64,000 nucleotides of DNA, taken from positions 152,529-216,528 of the forward strand of contig VWZW01005507.1 in assembly GCA_013397115.1 (NCBI GenBank). The letters are read 5' to 3'. Below are positions 53,655 to 64,000 of this stretch, piece by piece; the stretch's first letter is position 1; the number at the start of each line of letters is the position of its first letter. A program made the translations under genes and the position numbers. Source of the DNA: Edolisoma coerulescens (Eukaryota > Chordata > Aves > Passeriformes > Campephagidae). The notes beneath the pieces are model-generated. The model ran no database searches. It was not told the DNA's origin and saw only the letters and a program-made list of their open reading frames with translations.

Positions 53655-56439
53655 ATACTTCTCTGACTGCTCTGGTGAGCTCCCTGTCTCCTGTGTGCCA
53701 GCTCAGGAGACCAAGCTCCACAAGACTCAATTGTAGCTTGTCCTGCTGGACAGCTTGTCCCAGGCAAAGCAGTAAAATCATCACGATGAGACGTGATCTC
53801 CAAAATGACTGTGACTTTGTTCCCTTCTCCCCCTCACTCCAGCCCATAAAACCATTCATCTGAGCAACTGCTTACAAGCACAGGCACAACGTTCACAAAT
53901 CCCACCTCGCAGCGGGATCTCATCACTTCTGATGATGCCCTTTTTATAGTCTACCACCTTCATTCACTCGCATGTCTACAGCTGTGAGGCAGCAATTTAA
54001 CCCCCCATCTGGCGCTATTAATTTGCACTGATAACTTCATGTCTCTTCTGAAACAGGCTTCTATTTCTAACACACTTGAAAAGAGGGCCTTTTTCAGGCT
54101 TTCTAGCAAAAGGAAAAATGTTTGGGCTCTGCCTTGTGATATCACAAACACTGGTTTGCTTTTATTGTGAATGTAAGTGCTGCAGAGCAAGTGCACATCT
54201 CCAGCACTGCAGTGAGTGGGTAGCAGTTGTTATCCTTTTGCTCTGCTGTTTGTTTCTGAGACACCAACTACAGCAGACACTGCTCACAAATCCTGCCATC
54301 CTGCTGTCTGTATGTGCCTGTAAGACTGAGATTAGGAGTAAGGATGCACCTCTGCACCCCCTCTGCACTGTGAAATGCAAAGATGGGACAGAAGGTTGTG
54401 GCTGCTAAGGGGATGCAGACTGGGCACCAGGAGTGAGAGTGTTTTATAACCTAACACTTCAGAACACCTTTAAAATGACTCTATCAAAAACTTGAGGATT
54501 GGCATTTACTTTTTCAGTCTAGGTAATTGTCAATGGTGTGCTCGTAGGGAAAGAACAGCATGAAAGAGAATTCAGCAAAAAGCCCATCCTGTCCTTTCTC
54601 TTATTTTAGCCTGCTGGCTTTTGTCTTTTTTTTGTGTTTGGGTTTGTGTTTTGTTGGGCTTTTTTCATTCCCCTAGTTACTCCATTCTTGTTTTTATCCT
54701 CTTGTCCCCTTCCTCATCCTTATTGGTACAGTGGATCATTTTTTGGTTAAGATAAAGTAACTCTTCTACACCCAGGAACTGGCCTACTGTGTTTGACAAT
54801 ACTGGAGAGCCTGGTTAAATTTTGAAAGGTCTCTGACTTCCCTCCTGCAGGAAGTTGATTGTTTTGAGAAATAGATTCTGACTGCAGGCATGAATGGAAA
54901 AACTCTGGCTGGAGAACAGCTGAGTGTACAACACATTTCTTGGAAATGTCACTGCAAAAGCAGAATACAAAAAGAAGGTAAAGAAACTGAAATATTTAAA
55001 CGGCTTTAGAGTCTCACATTCTGTGCTTGAAAATCAAATTTCCAGCATCATGGAGTGTATCCTGGCCTTTGGATCAGTGTCTTATCTCTTCACCTGCCAG
55101 GCCAGGGAGTCTTTTAAAAGTTTTATGGGTAAAATTCTACATGCAAGTGAAGGCTTTCTGCAGGCAAGGGAAGGACAGAAATATGGGATCCTTACTGGGA
55201 AAGAATGGAGATCTTAAGAATATGAACTCTAAAGAGGAAAGCAAGTGTTACTCCCTAAAGGAATAGGAGTAACCACGAGAAAATCACAGTATGGCAGCAG
55301 CAGAGCAGCTCATCAATCTAAATAGCAGTTTAATAACTTTGCAGATAAATGCTTGCATCCACAATAAAGAATTTATTGGATTTCACTGTTCGATTAAAAA
55401 CCATATATTGTCACATTCTTCACTGCAGGCAATTTTTGGAAGCAAAACTGGATAATTGTACTGCTGGAGAAGCAGTTAAAATGGAGAAGCCCTGCAGCCT
55501 ATGGGATGTCCTGTTTTATAGGGGGTTCAGTTCACTGATGGGTAACTTCTTCTGGCCTCTTACTCAACGACCCAGTCAAAGGAGAGGGAAGCACTGGGGT
55601 CCTGTAGCTGAGAGAGACTTAGCTCTTCATCTCCACCTGCACTATGTTCCTGCCTTCCTACTCTTTCCCTGTTGTCCCACTGTGATCTGGGTGGCCCATT
55701 GCCTGTAATGCCTTGTCTGTCCATACCAGCACACCAAGTCCCCTGTCCTGAATGGGGCTGAAAGGGTTTTTTTTCTGCATCTCCTTCTCTTGAGAGGGTG
55801 GTTTCCCTCAGGGCACTTGGGCAATATGATGAGAGCAGGAGCTGAGGCTGCAGGAGTTGAGGTAGGACTGGGAGGAGACCCCAAACTCCAAGAAACAGAA
55901 AGGCAGCACAGCTATTGAGGCCTCCAGAGGATGAGAGATGCTGCCCGGCTCCTCTGTCACATGCTACCCTCTATCAGCCTGCTTAATACTGTAACCTTAA
56001 GTGCCCTGGGCACTAATCTGGAAATTGGGGGCCTTTTGTGTGACGTCAGCAGCTCTCTTGCCTTCTTATTTGCCAGCCCGTTAGAAGTGCACACCTGTCC
56101 TTGTTTACCAGGCTTAGAAAAGGATCCTCAGAGCCTGAAAGTTGCTTCAGGAGCAGCCTATTTTGTACTATTTAAAACAGTTAATTAAGAAAATGGCAAT
56201 GAGACAACACAATGATTTAAAAGTGCCTTGATAATACTGAAAATCTAAAGCCTGCAGATGGCCCTGCTGTTGCGTTACAAAGGCGGTCTAGAGCATTTTC
56301 ATTTATACTTAGTGCATTCCTGGTGCCTCCAGGGGTTTTTCCACTGTCTCTTGACGTGCTCATCTCTAAAATGAACTAAACCGACAGCAAAGAACCATCC
56401 AGGCCTTTTTTTCCCCTCCTCTCTTTTCTTCTGTTAAAT

Positions 56440-56620
56440 AAGAAAACCTCTTAGGAACATCAGACTTGAAGAGACTCGCTGCCTTATCAAGCCCAGTCTC
56501 TTGTGACCACCACCAGCCACGCCATACAATCCCCTTGTGCACTCGTCCAGCGCCATCTTAAACCCCTCTGCTGCTCTTGGCCTTTCTGCCTCTTGCTCCT
56601 GCCATTGGTATAATAAAAGA
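56440..56620 (-). mobile_element. Older CR1-like LINE 3' fragment
   Basis: Contains a degraded match to an older CR1 tail pattern: CAGACTTGAAGAGACTC, TTATCAAGCCCAGTC, CATACAATCCCCTTG and AGCGCCATCTTAAACC in the expected order on the plus strand. Divergence is much higher than in the copy at 33.4 kb, so it is an older insertion. Boundaries are approximate. Confidence 0.55.
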
Positions 56621-57251
56621 CCTATATTTTCAGGAATTGCAAATTCTGTATCCCAAGAACATGTTTTTGATGGCAGAAAAGCTGCAGGAAATCCTTCAGT
56701 AGGCTCTGCAACCAATACCTGCCTCCAGACAGCTGAGCAAATAAAACAAACACTTCTCTGGGGAGAACCGGCTGTTGGAAGTCAGCAGTGAATTGCAGTT
56801 TAATTGGGTTTGCATACCTTGGTTTGTTTCTTGAGGGCTTTTCACATCCTTGAGTGTCACTTAGGTGAACGCTCTCTGGAAAAGCAAATGTTTGGCTGAA
56901 ATACTCAAATATTCACAGAACGTACCCGGGATGTATATTCAGCTGGTTACTGGTTTGGAATTGGTGCTGCTGAAGAGAGAGGGCTCAGTCCCACTCTCCC
57001 CAGCAGCTCCGTGCAGCTCTGGAGGAACACACAGCTCTGGCAAAGTCCTGGTCTTGTGTAATGCACGAGCAAATGCATGAATGTTTCATCCACCTTCTGG
57101 TCTGAGATGGCTTTCTTCTCTCCCCATCATAAATGTAATAGTAATAATCTAGATTTAAATGGCACCTTCCAGCCAAGCCTTTTACTAACCTGAAGGAAAC
57201 AATCATGGGTAACACCCTGTCAAATTCTAGGTGAATGCCAACCACCTTTGT

Positions 57252-57280
57252 TGGGAGAATGTTGCATTTTAGGGGTATCA
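57252..57280 (+). repeat. 29-bp dispersed direct repeat, copy 1
   Basis: Begins TGGGAGAATGTTGCATT and ends AGGGGTATCA; identical over 29 bases to 59374-59402. Flanking sequences differ. Confidence 0.9.
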
Positions 57281-58449
57281 AGTTCAGGTCACCACCCCCA
57301 GGCAGTGGAAACTGCTATGCCCTAATATTCATAAAAATATCTTTTCAAAGGTAGGGGATATTTGTCCTCCATCTGAAGCTGAGGAATGCAAACTGGAAGT
57401 TGTTTTAATCTCAGCTTTTTCTTTTATGGATGGAGGAACTTGGCAAAGGTTACATTTATTTAATGTGAGATGCTTGCACCTGAATCCAGATATTCCGTGC
57501 GCAGCCCTGGTGTTTTAATCCCTAACCCCCAATATCTGAAGTTCAGATGTTACCAAACATCTCTAGACCAATAAATTGCTAGAGCTTTCCTACTATTTTC
57601 TGCAGGAACAAATTATCCCTGCGAGATGTCTGTTCATAATAAACAGGGAACAGAAATTTCTCTCCTAATGATGTCAGTCGCTGGCGGGGTCAGCGCTGTG
57701 GGCACAAGCAGCCCTGAGCCCGCAGAGGTTTGTGCCCACGTGTGTGCACAGGCCGCAGAGGCTGCAGGTGGCAGCAGCACTGGGCTGGATCAAACAGCAA
57801 TTCCCTGGTGCTTGCAGAAATGCAAGCTTGGCTAAATCCCTTGGAGGTGAATGGTGAGGTGCCTAAGGATGTGAATGGGACCAGACTGAACAAAAAAAAT
57901 ACTAGCGCAGGGAGGAGCAGGAAAACTTTAATTTGCATCTAAAGCATAGTGAAGCTAATTTTAGTACCTTTTACTTTAAAAAATGCTTAAATATGCATGG
58001 AAGACTTCTGTTCCTGTTTTAAAAAAGAATCAGTGAATGGTAACACTATTTTGACAGATGAGCTCTTCTGAAGAAGTATGCTTTTGTTTTGTGAAATTTT
58101 TTAGAGTAGCTGGAGGAAATATATTTACCTCTGTAAGACAGATCAAGGAACTGGCATCTGCACAGTTCCTCTGGGAGCTATAATTTCCAGGAGTGGGAAA
58201 AGGAACCAAAGCAGAGGTTGGCACATCTTCCAAATAACTGTTTTATACAAAAGGAAAAATAAAATTACTACTTCTATGTCTGTTTTGCAATTCAGAAACA
58301 GAATTCCTCTCCTTTGGGTGGAGAGTAAGTATAACATATGAATACATCATGACAAACACCAAGCTGTGAAGAGATCAGAGCTTTAGTTTTCAATCTAAAC
58401 TTCTAGTCTCTTTGACAGACTAGTGACAGTGAAAACCTTTGAAGATTTT

Positions 58450-58496
58450 CTGGGATTTTTAACAAGGGAATCTGCTGGGATTTTTAGCAAGGGAAT
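58450..58496. repeat. Short tandem duplication, 25-bp period
   Basis: CTGGGATTTTTAACAAGGG at 58450 recurs with one change (AGC for AAC) at 58475. Confidence 0.85.
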
Positions 58497-59373
58497 GCTA
58501 CTGAGAAAATGTGGGAGATGGAAGAGATCAATGCAAAATTACAAACGTGCCCTATCAAGCACTCCGCAGTGCCCTGTATGTGCCGCTCCCTGATAATTGG
58601 TAGGTTTTGAGTAAGAAATAGCAAACCTTGCATTAATTTCACAAGTCACCTACATGAGGCATCCTTTTGTAATGTCTAAGATACAAATTTTAGTCGTTAG
58701 CACTGCCACAGTCTATGATAACTCTCATTTTGCTTATGGATTCTACCAGTAAATGCCGGCACAATAACTTTGTCATATCAAAACCACAAGGAAAATAATA
58801 ATTATAGTGAAAAGAGTTCCCTCTTTCAGTTTTAGACACTTGTATGGTGACACTTGACTTTGCCTTTGTTCTTCCATATTTCAACTGTACCACTACTATG
58901 TCTCGGACAGTAAGAATATTGCCTTAAAAAACTTGATGAAAGAAGCATAATTTTCCTGTGCATTTACTGGAATGCAGGAAAACTTCACACTACTTCCCAG
59001 CTTGAAAGAAAAATGAATAGCTACTGCTAGGAATTTCTGACTTTTTCTGCACGCAACTGTGCCTTTAGGAAAAACTCAGCTGCGTCCTGGGTTTTACAGC
59101 ATACACAAGTTCTGCTGGTGTTATGTACCAGCAGAGTGCAGCAGAACCCAGCCTGAAATAGAGGCGTAATGTGCAGGAGGATTCCTCCTCTGCTGCTTCA
59201 CCACTGCTCTCTGTCACCATTTCTGAGGCAGCCTGGCTGTGTCAGCCTCGGCCGTGGGGGTCTGCAACAATGAGACAAGGCCGGTAAGAAATAGGGATGG
59301 GGTTTGGGAGGGCACCATTTTAAATGAGTTCTTTTTTCGGAAGAGCTGCTCCTTCAGCAAATAGACCCATTTC

Positions 59374-59402
59374 TGGGAGAATGTTGCATTTTAGGGGTAT
59401 CA
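59374..59402 (+). repeat. 29-bp dispersed direct repeat, copy 2
   Basis: Identical to 57252-57280, same orientation, 2122 bp away. It is followed by a T-run (ACATTTTTTTAATC), unlike copy 1. Confidence 0.9.
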
Positions 59403-62388
59403 CATTTTTTTAATCAATTTTTATCAATTCAAAACATGAACGAGGAGTCCCAGCTTGAAAGATTATCGGCCTGGAGAGTTAGCACAGCACTCAGTTATGC
59501 TAGTTCACACCAACTGACAATGGGGCCAAATAATAAGTAAAATCCCATTCAAAAAGTGAAATAGAGCATTGTTAGCTCTAAAGAAAAAAAAAAGCTCTTA
59601 AATAGCCAGACAGAGCACAGATTGGTCAGCACTAACATTCAGCTCTCAAAGGCCAGGAACAGCCATGATGAATTACTTAGTCTTTCCCTCTTCTCCTCCC
59701 TGTGCCTGTAGTAGAATTCAGCTTTCTCCAGTGGGCAAGATAAGATACCGTGTCTCTCATTATTAAAAATAAAAGGAAAAGAAGAGAAGAAAAAGAAAAA
59801 GGAAAACGTTTAATGCAATGATTACATTCTCTTTAGTATCATAGCATGCCAGTATATTTCAGAGGGGTCACGTACACAGCATTTGTTTCCCTTTGAAAAA
59901 CCTAAACTGCTAAATATTCTTTTACAAGTACCACAAAATGATGTACTTGAAAGTATTTTCCTTGATTTCAGCTGACTTTGGATTAGACTCACTGGAATAA
60001 TCAAAATCAGAAGGCGATACTCATCACCCTTCGCATCAGGGTCCTCATGCCCCTAATGTGTTTCTTTCATCCTGGTGATCTTCAGGAGTTAAAAGAGGAT
60101 TGTAGGTGAGCATGAAGTGATGAGGAAATAGCAAGTGAACAGGATGAAAGATGCAAAAGCAAAGCTAAATTTCCTTCTAAAATAACAGGGAAAGTGGTTC
60201 AAACACTTCTTCTAGGCTATTCAGATCCACTTTCGGGTCTTGCAATGTCAGCCTTGGGGCCGTCACAGGGCAGGAAAGAACAATTTTGAATCTATGCAGT
60301 TGACTTGTCTTTGTGCTTGGTGGAAAGTCCTAGAAAATTTAGTGGGATGTGGGACAGCATATTGAAAATCGTGATCAGATAAGAGACAGATTTTGCTGGT
60401 GGGAGTTTGTGTGTGTCTAAGCATTTGTGGAGGGAGTAACAAAGGGGTGGCAGACAAGAACTAGGAATATAACTTGTGTGTTTTGGAGAAAGGGCTCGTT
60501 GCAATACAATGCAGCAAGCTGAGTCTGCAAGGTCAGTAGGCAAGAAAGCCAGAGTTTATTGAAACTAAGGGAAAAGACACTGTTGGAAGCTCAAAAATAA
60601 TATGCTAAAAAAATAAACTATTCTTTGACAACTTACAGCCTTGACAAACTATATCCAGCATTCCCAGTAGATACACAAGCCCTATGCCCGCTCCAAAGTC
60701 CAGCTTCCTAGAGGTAATCATGATCTGCCTGAGGAGTGCATCCTGCAGCAGCTCTCCAGCAATGCATTATTCTTCTCTGCCTTAGACTCTAAAGCTCTAA
60801 AATGCTTGAACAAGTCTGTTGTTACAGATTGCCTGGCACCGGCCCAGCCCAAAGGTGACTGCATTGGTAGCAGGGCATGAAACTCCACAGACAGAAAAAT
60901 GCACTCTGCCCAATGAATGCTGCAAAGTCAGCCTGCATCTGTTGTGGGTTTACCCAGCTTAGAACCCTAGAAATCTCTTAAACGAGTGCATGTGTGTATA
61001 AATATGTACAGATTAAAGTACCCTCCTTATGTTATAAAACATTATGACAGAGATTTGGAGAAAAAAAATGCGAGAAAAAGAGTAATTGTGTGACAACAAG
61101 CCAAGGTAAAGGGAAAACAGTTTGTGTTCTTCGTTCCTGAGAGAAGAAATCATTAGCAAAGCGAGCCCTACACCATGCCATATACTTTCTATTTTTCCCT
61201 GAGGGTTGCTACAAATGCAGCAGCTGTAGCCTTGTGACACATAGACATAAAAATCGCTGAAGTTGTTCACACTGACAGGAAAAGTGTTTTGTTTTGCTAC
61301 CTCGCTCAGTTAAAGCAGTGCAAGCACTAGGTAGAGACCATGCTTTATTTGCCTTAGCACTTTAATCTTGCTATTTGTTGCCATACCTAAAGCATAGGGA
61401 GAAAAATGAAAAGCTTTCCCTTGACCTGAAGAGCAGCTCCCACCTCCAGTGCAATAAATCTGTGAAGTGGAGCTGCATCTCATTAGATGTATTTTGAGGG
61501 TTCATACTGGCTGGATTCTGCTGTTCTTTCTTTCACTGCCCCCATGAGTTCAATGGACACACAGCCTGGTCCCAAGAGCTCTCGGAAATGCCACTCATTT
61601 TCTAGTTAGATGTGGAAAGAAAGTTAGGCTGCATTTCTTTGGGGGTTGCTATCCAGCAGCATTTGATTTTGTAACGTGCTGAGTTTCTGCAACTCCTCTT
61701 GACTTCAGAGGCAGACTCAAGCTTTTGCTTTTGCCAATCAGGCCTGCCTGCATCTTTGGTTTGGTCTCCTCTGTTATCTTTTTGGTGACCATCCTAGAAA
61801 TCAAACTCTTCAGTGGTCACCTCCTGGCTGACCCGTTCTGTGCGATGCAGCAGCAATGGAAAACCACTGCTGCTTTTTCCTAGATTGGCTTCTTTGCAGG
61901 GACGTGCAGGGGGCCTAGGAGAGTCGCTTCCCCAGCCATACCCACTGGAGCACTCATCTCCCACATGGCTCCATCCCTTCCCTCGGCACCCCCGGGGGTG
62001 GCTGCCCCACACCATCCTCATTCTGATCGATGGGGGAGTTGCTCCATGCCCAGAGCTAGGATGAGGCGGGAGTGTGGGACGGGCATGTCCTTGCAGATGC
62101 TGCAGCCAGGGCTGGAAGCAGACAGGTCTGGGTTGTGGGGCTGCTCTGCCACCCCCGGGCACCGCCGCAGACCAGACCCCTCTCCACCCCTCCGTTTTCA
62201 GCAGGGAACGAAACCAGCAGCAATTATTCAAGCCAAGCACGTAAATCTGGCAGATCCCGCGGCTCCGGTTTGACGCAGCTACACAGCGCAGTGTCTGGAC
62301 ACGCAGCCCAGTCCCCCTTTCTCCCCTTGTTTATTCGCCCCGCAGAAAAAAAAAAGGCAGCGAAGTTACCAACTTGGAGCCGCACCGA

Positions 62389-62415
62389 GGGGTTTGGGGG
62401 GGTTGGGGTGCCGGG
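62389..62415 (+). other. G-quadruplex-capable run
   Basis: Four G-tracts (4, 7, 4 and 3 G) separated by TTT, TT and TGCC on the plus strand, inside the CpG island about 1.4 kb downstream of the SNAP25 start. The G-rich strand is the non-template-complement, i.e. the template strand for SNAP25. Confidence 0.7.
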
Positions 62416-63091
62416 AAGCGGAAAAGACGGGCGGAGGGAACAGCGCCGGCGTCGGGGGAGCCGGGGCCAGGAGCCGTGACGGGGCAGCCCGCGTTACATA
62501 AGGCAGCGGCTCCGCACCGCTCCGCAGCGCGGAGACCGGGGCGGGGGGGCCGGCACGGGCTCAGCCTCCCCGTGTCACGGCACAGCGGCGCTGGAGCCCG
62601 CGGCACGCAGCGCCCGAGGCGCCCGGGGGCAGCGGCGCCGGGGGAACGGAGCGCGGCTGCGGGGAAGCCCCGGGGGCTGCCGGTGGTCCCTGCGGGCAGT
62701 GCCCGGCCCCGGGGGGACCCCGCGGGCTTCGCGTTATGTAACCCCCCCGCCTTCCTTAGACAAACACCTCTCCAGGGAGAGGGGCCAAAGTGCCAAACGC
62801 CGATTAATTGTAGGAACTGACGTTATTTTTATGTTGTTTGTTTGGGTTTTGTTTTTAAATTTTATTTCTCCCTCTTCTCTCTCTGAGCTGCACAACCTCA
62901 ACTGCACTTGCCCGCGGTCCTGTCCTGGAATGAGGGAGCACTGCCGCTTGCCAGTCAGGAATCGCTTCCCAGTCCCGTGTCTAGGGGGGCAGCCCCAGGG
63001 CGAGGGGCGCGGAGCCGCAGGGCGCTGCAGCACGGCCGCCTCCGCTGCCGCCGCGGGGGCACCGCGACGGCTCCCGCGGCCGCGGTGCTGA

Positions 63092-63270
63092 ACATACACA
63101 CACGCACAGACACACAGCCACAGACACACAGACAGACACATGCACAGACACAGACACGCACACAGACACAGAGACACAGACACCTCTCACCCCCCGGTCT
63201 CGGCGCGGGCCCCGGCGCTGTCCGCCGTGCTGAACACACAGACGGACACACAGACGGACACAGACACGCG
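63092..63270. repeat. CAGACA/CACACA compound repeat in the CpG island
   Basis: Two blocks of CACAGACACA-type repeat (63092-63183 and 63233-63268) are separated by GC-rich sequence. Each block follows a GTGCTGAACA junction (about 63084 and 63227), and the GC part CCCGGCGCTGTCCGC occurs at 63211 and again at 63293. This looks like duplication of a larger composite unit. On the plus strand the repeat produces long spurious His/Thr-rich frames. Confidence 0.88.
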
Positions 63271-63721
63271 TCCCCTCCCCGTCCCTCTCGGGCCCGGCGC
63301 TGTCCGCGGTGCTGATGCTCCGCCGCAGCCCGGCGCGGTGCGGGCGCTGCAGTGCCCCGGGCGGCACAGCCCGGTCCGGCCCAGCAGCGCAGAGCGCCCG
63401 CAGACCCTTCTTCCCGCTCCGAGCTGGGAATGGCGCTGGTTCCCCTTCTCCTCCGACCTTCCCTCCTCCGCCGGCCTCCTGCCGCCCGCACGGCCGAGAG
63501 GCACAGCCCGGCTGCCTCCCCTGGCTCCAGGCGGCGATGAGGCTGGCGGCGAAATTACCCCTTTCTCCCTGCCTTTCTCTGTCCCCGCAGCAGCCCAGAG
63601 GCTGGAGACAAAAAGCCGAACGGGTCCCACTTTAAACATATCCTTTTTTCCATTTCATTTTCGTCAATACCGCCCCCTCCCCCCTGCTCAGCCGGTGCCC
63701 ATGGTGGTCTCCCACCTTTAC

Positions 63722-63858
63722 CTGGGCTGGCGGAGCGCGGCGCGGCGGGGTCGGTGGGTCGGTGCCGCAGCTGGATGGGAGGCAAGGACAGGAGGCTGCT
63801 GACCTCCGCGGGTCTCCTTCTTCAATGGATCGGGAGCCGTGCCCTCATCAAAGATGGC
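63722..63858 (-). other. SNAP25: SNAP25 exon 1, non-coding 5'UTR (predicted)
   Basis: The 3' boundary is placed at 63722 because the minus strand reads CAG|GTAAAGG there, a strong splice donor. The 5' end is set about 30 nt downstream of the TATA-like box at 63881-63888 and is approximate. A second possible donor, GAG|GTCAGC, would end the exon at 63804, so a shorter exon 1 is possible. The exon lies in a CpG island and splices to exon 2, which carries the initiator ATG. It contains one upstream ATG (63848-63846) followed by seven codons and a stop at 63822. No transcript evidence is available here. Confidence 0.6.
63822..63848 (-). CDS. Possible upstream ORF in SNAP25 5'UTR (8 codons)
   Basis: The first ATG of predicted exon 1 opens MRARLPIH followed by TGA, ending well before the splice donor. 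It would be in the mRNA only if transcription starts at or above 63848, which the TATA-like box predicts by about ten bases. Such a short leader and peptide would be only weakly used. Listed as a candidate, not a gene. Confidence 0.3.
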   Translation of the reverse strand: MRARLPIH

Positions 63859-63868
63859 CGTCCGCTCC

Positions 63869-63945
63869 TACGTCAGCAGCTTTTAATAGCCCTCCCCGGC
63901 GGGGGGAGCGGGAGGGGGCAGAGCGGGCCGGGCGGGTTTGAGTCA
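63869..63945 (-). promoter_or_regulatory. SNAP25: SNAP25 core promoter elements (TATA-like, CRE-like, AP-1)
   Basis: On the minus strand a TATA-like TATTAAAA occupies 63888-63881. A CRE-like TGACGTA is at 63875-63869, just downstream of it, and a perfect AP-1 site TGAGTCA is at 63939-63945. The surroundings are GC-rich with several CCGCCCC/GGGCGG-like boxes towards 64000. A GGCCATCTTTG stretch (about 63859-63849), which resembles a YY1 site, overlaps the expected start of transcription. Cyclic-AMP and AP-1 responsiveness would suit an activity-regulated neuronal gene, but that is inference from motifs. The true start site and distal promoter may extend beyond the window edge. Confidence 0.55.
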
Positions 63946-64000
63946 TCGCCGCCGCACCGCTCCCTCCGCCGGCCCCGCCGCCTCCCGCAGCCGCCCCGCC

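Larger units (their letters stand above)
30779..63721 (-). other. SNAP25: SNAP25 intron 1, about 32.9 kb
   Basis: Donor GTAAAGG at 63721 and acceptor TTGCTGTCTTCCAG ending at 30779. No exon of any other gene was recognised on either strand; open frames here are short, unconserved in appearance and lack splice logic. Recognisable contents are the CpG island tail, a solo LTR (52150-53649), CR1 fragments (33400-33690 and about 56440-56620), a minisatellite (39600-39807), a 29-bp repeat pair (57252 and 59374), homopolymer runs (T-run near 37720-37735, T-run near 42279-42291, C-run near 52382-52393), and otherwise unremarkable AT-rich DNA. A long first intron is usual for this gene and often carries enhancers, but none can be identified by reading alone. 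Confidence 0.85.
62320..64000. promoter_or_regulatory. CpG island over SNAP25 promoter and start of intron 1
   Basis: Base composition changes sharply from the AT-rich intron to GC-rich, CpG-dense sequence from about 62.3 kb to the window end, with one AT-richer break near 62800-62890. Exon 1 and the promoter motifs sit at its right end, so the island extends about 1.4 kb into the gene. It also holds a CAGACA-type repeat, a G-quadruplex-like run and many long but meaningless open frames caused by high GC. Confidence 0.8.

Noticed and set aside
52917..53666. 249-codon plus-strand open frame
   Set aside because: Lies across the LTR and its GC-rich tandem repeats and runs past the TSD; low-complexity product without retroviral or other protein similarity.
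62955..63802. Overlapping 120-220 codon frames on both strands, some His/Thr- or Cys/Val-rich
   Set aside because: Produced by CpG-island composition and the CAGACA repeat; frames overlap on both strands without a family signature.

Overview
The window is a piece of a bird nuclear genome, and essentially all of it is one gene read from the minus strand: SNAP25, the neuronal Qbc-SNARE. A bird is inferred from a CR1 LINE 3' end, a second older CR1-like fragment, an avian-type endogenous-retrovirus LTR carrying internal GC-rich repeats, and low general repeat density. A songbird or other neoavian is plausible, but the sequence alone does not settle it. No other protein-coding gene, RNA gene, CRISPR array or bacterial-type system was found.

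Layout, in the direction of transcription (high to low coordinates). The promoter and CpG island lie at about 62.3-64.0 kb and hold a TATA-like box, a CRE-like element, an AP-1 site and a non-coding exon 1 (about 63858-63722). Intron 1 is about 33 kb (63721-30779) and contains a complete solo LTR with a 5-bp target-site duplication, the two CR1 pieces, a 52-54 bp minisatellite and an assembly gap. Exon 2 (30778-30644) carries the start codon. Exon 3 (30000-29959), exon 4 (21682-21634), the mutually exclusive exons 5a (13590-13473) and 5b (13335-13218), exon 6 (9453-9328), exon 7 (7210-7066) and exon 8 (coding part 2844-2776) follow, with a 3'UTR running to roughly 1.5 kb. Every junction obeys GT-AG and keeps frame. 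The coding exons sum to 621 nt, that is 206 residues plus stop, the family's normal length.

How the parts work together. Exons 2-5 build the first SNARE helix. Exon 5 (either copy) also supplies the palmitoylated cysteine cluster. Exon 6 is the membrane-associated linker, and exons 7-8 form the second SNARE helix. The choice of 5a or 5b changes nine residues at the end of helix 1 and in the cysteine cluster. Both are 118 nt, so using both or neither would shift the frame. Several acceptors (exons 4, 5b, 8) have long stretches without AG and displaced pyrimidine tracts, and GCATG motifs lie downstream of 5b, which fits a tightly regulated splicing programme.

I did not find a previously undescribed system. 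The points most worth a second look are the splicing architecture around 5a/5b, a suspect N gap flanked by identical 125-bp copies inside the LTR, an identical 29-bp repeat pair about 2.1 kb apart, a compound CAGACA/GC repeat beside the promoter, and a possible short upstream ORF in exon 1.
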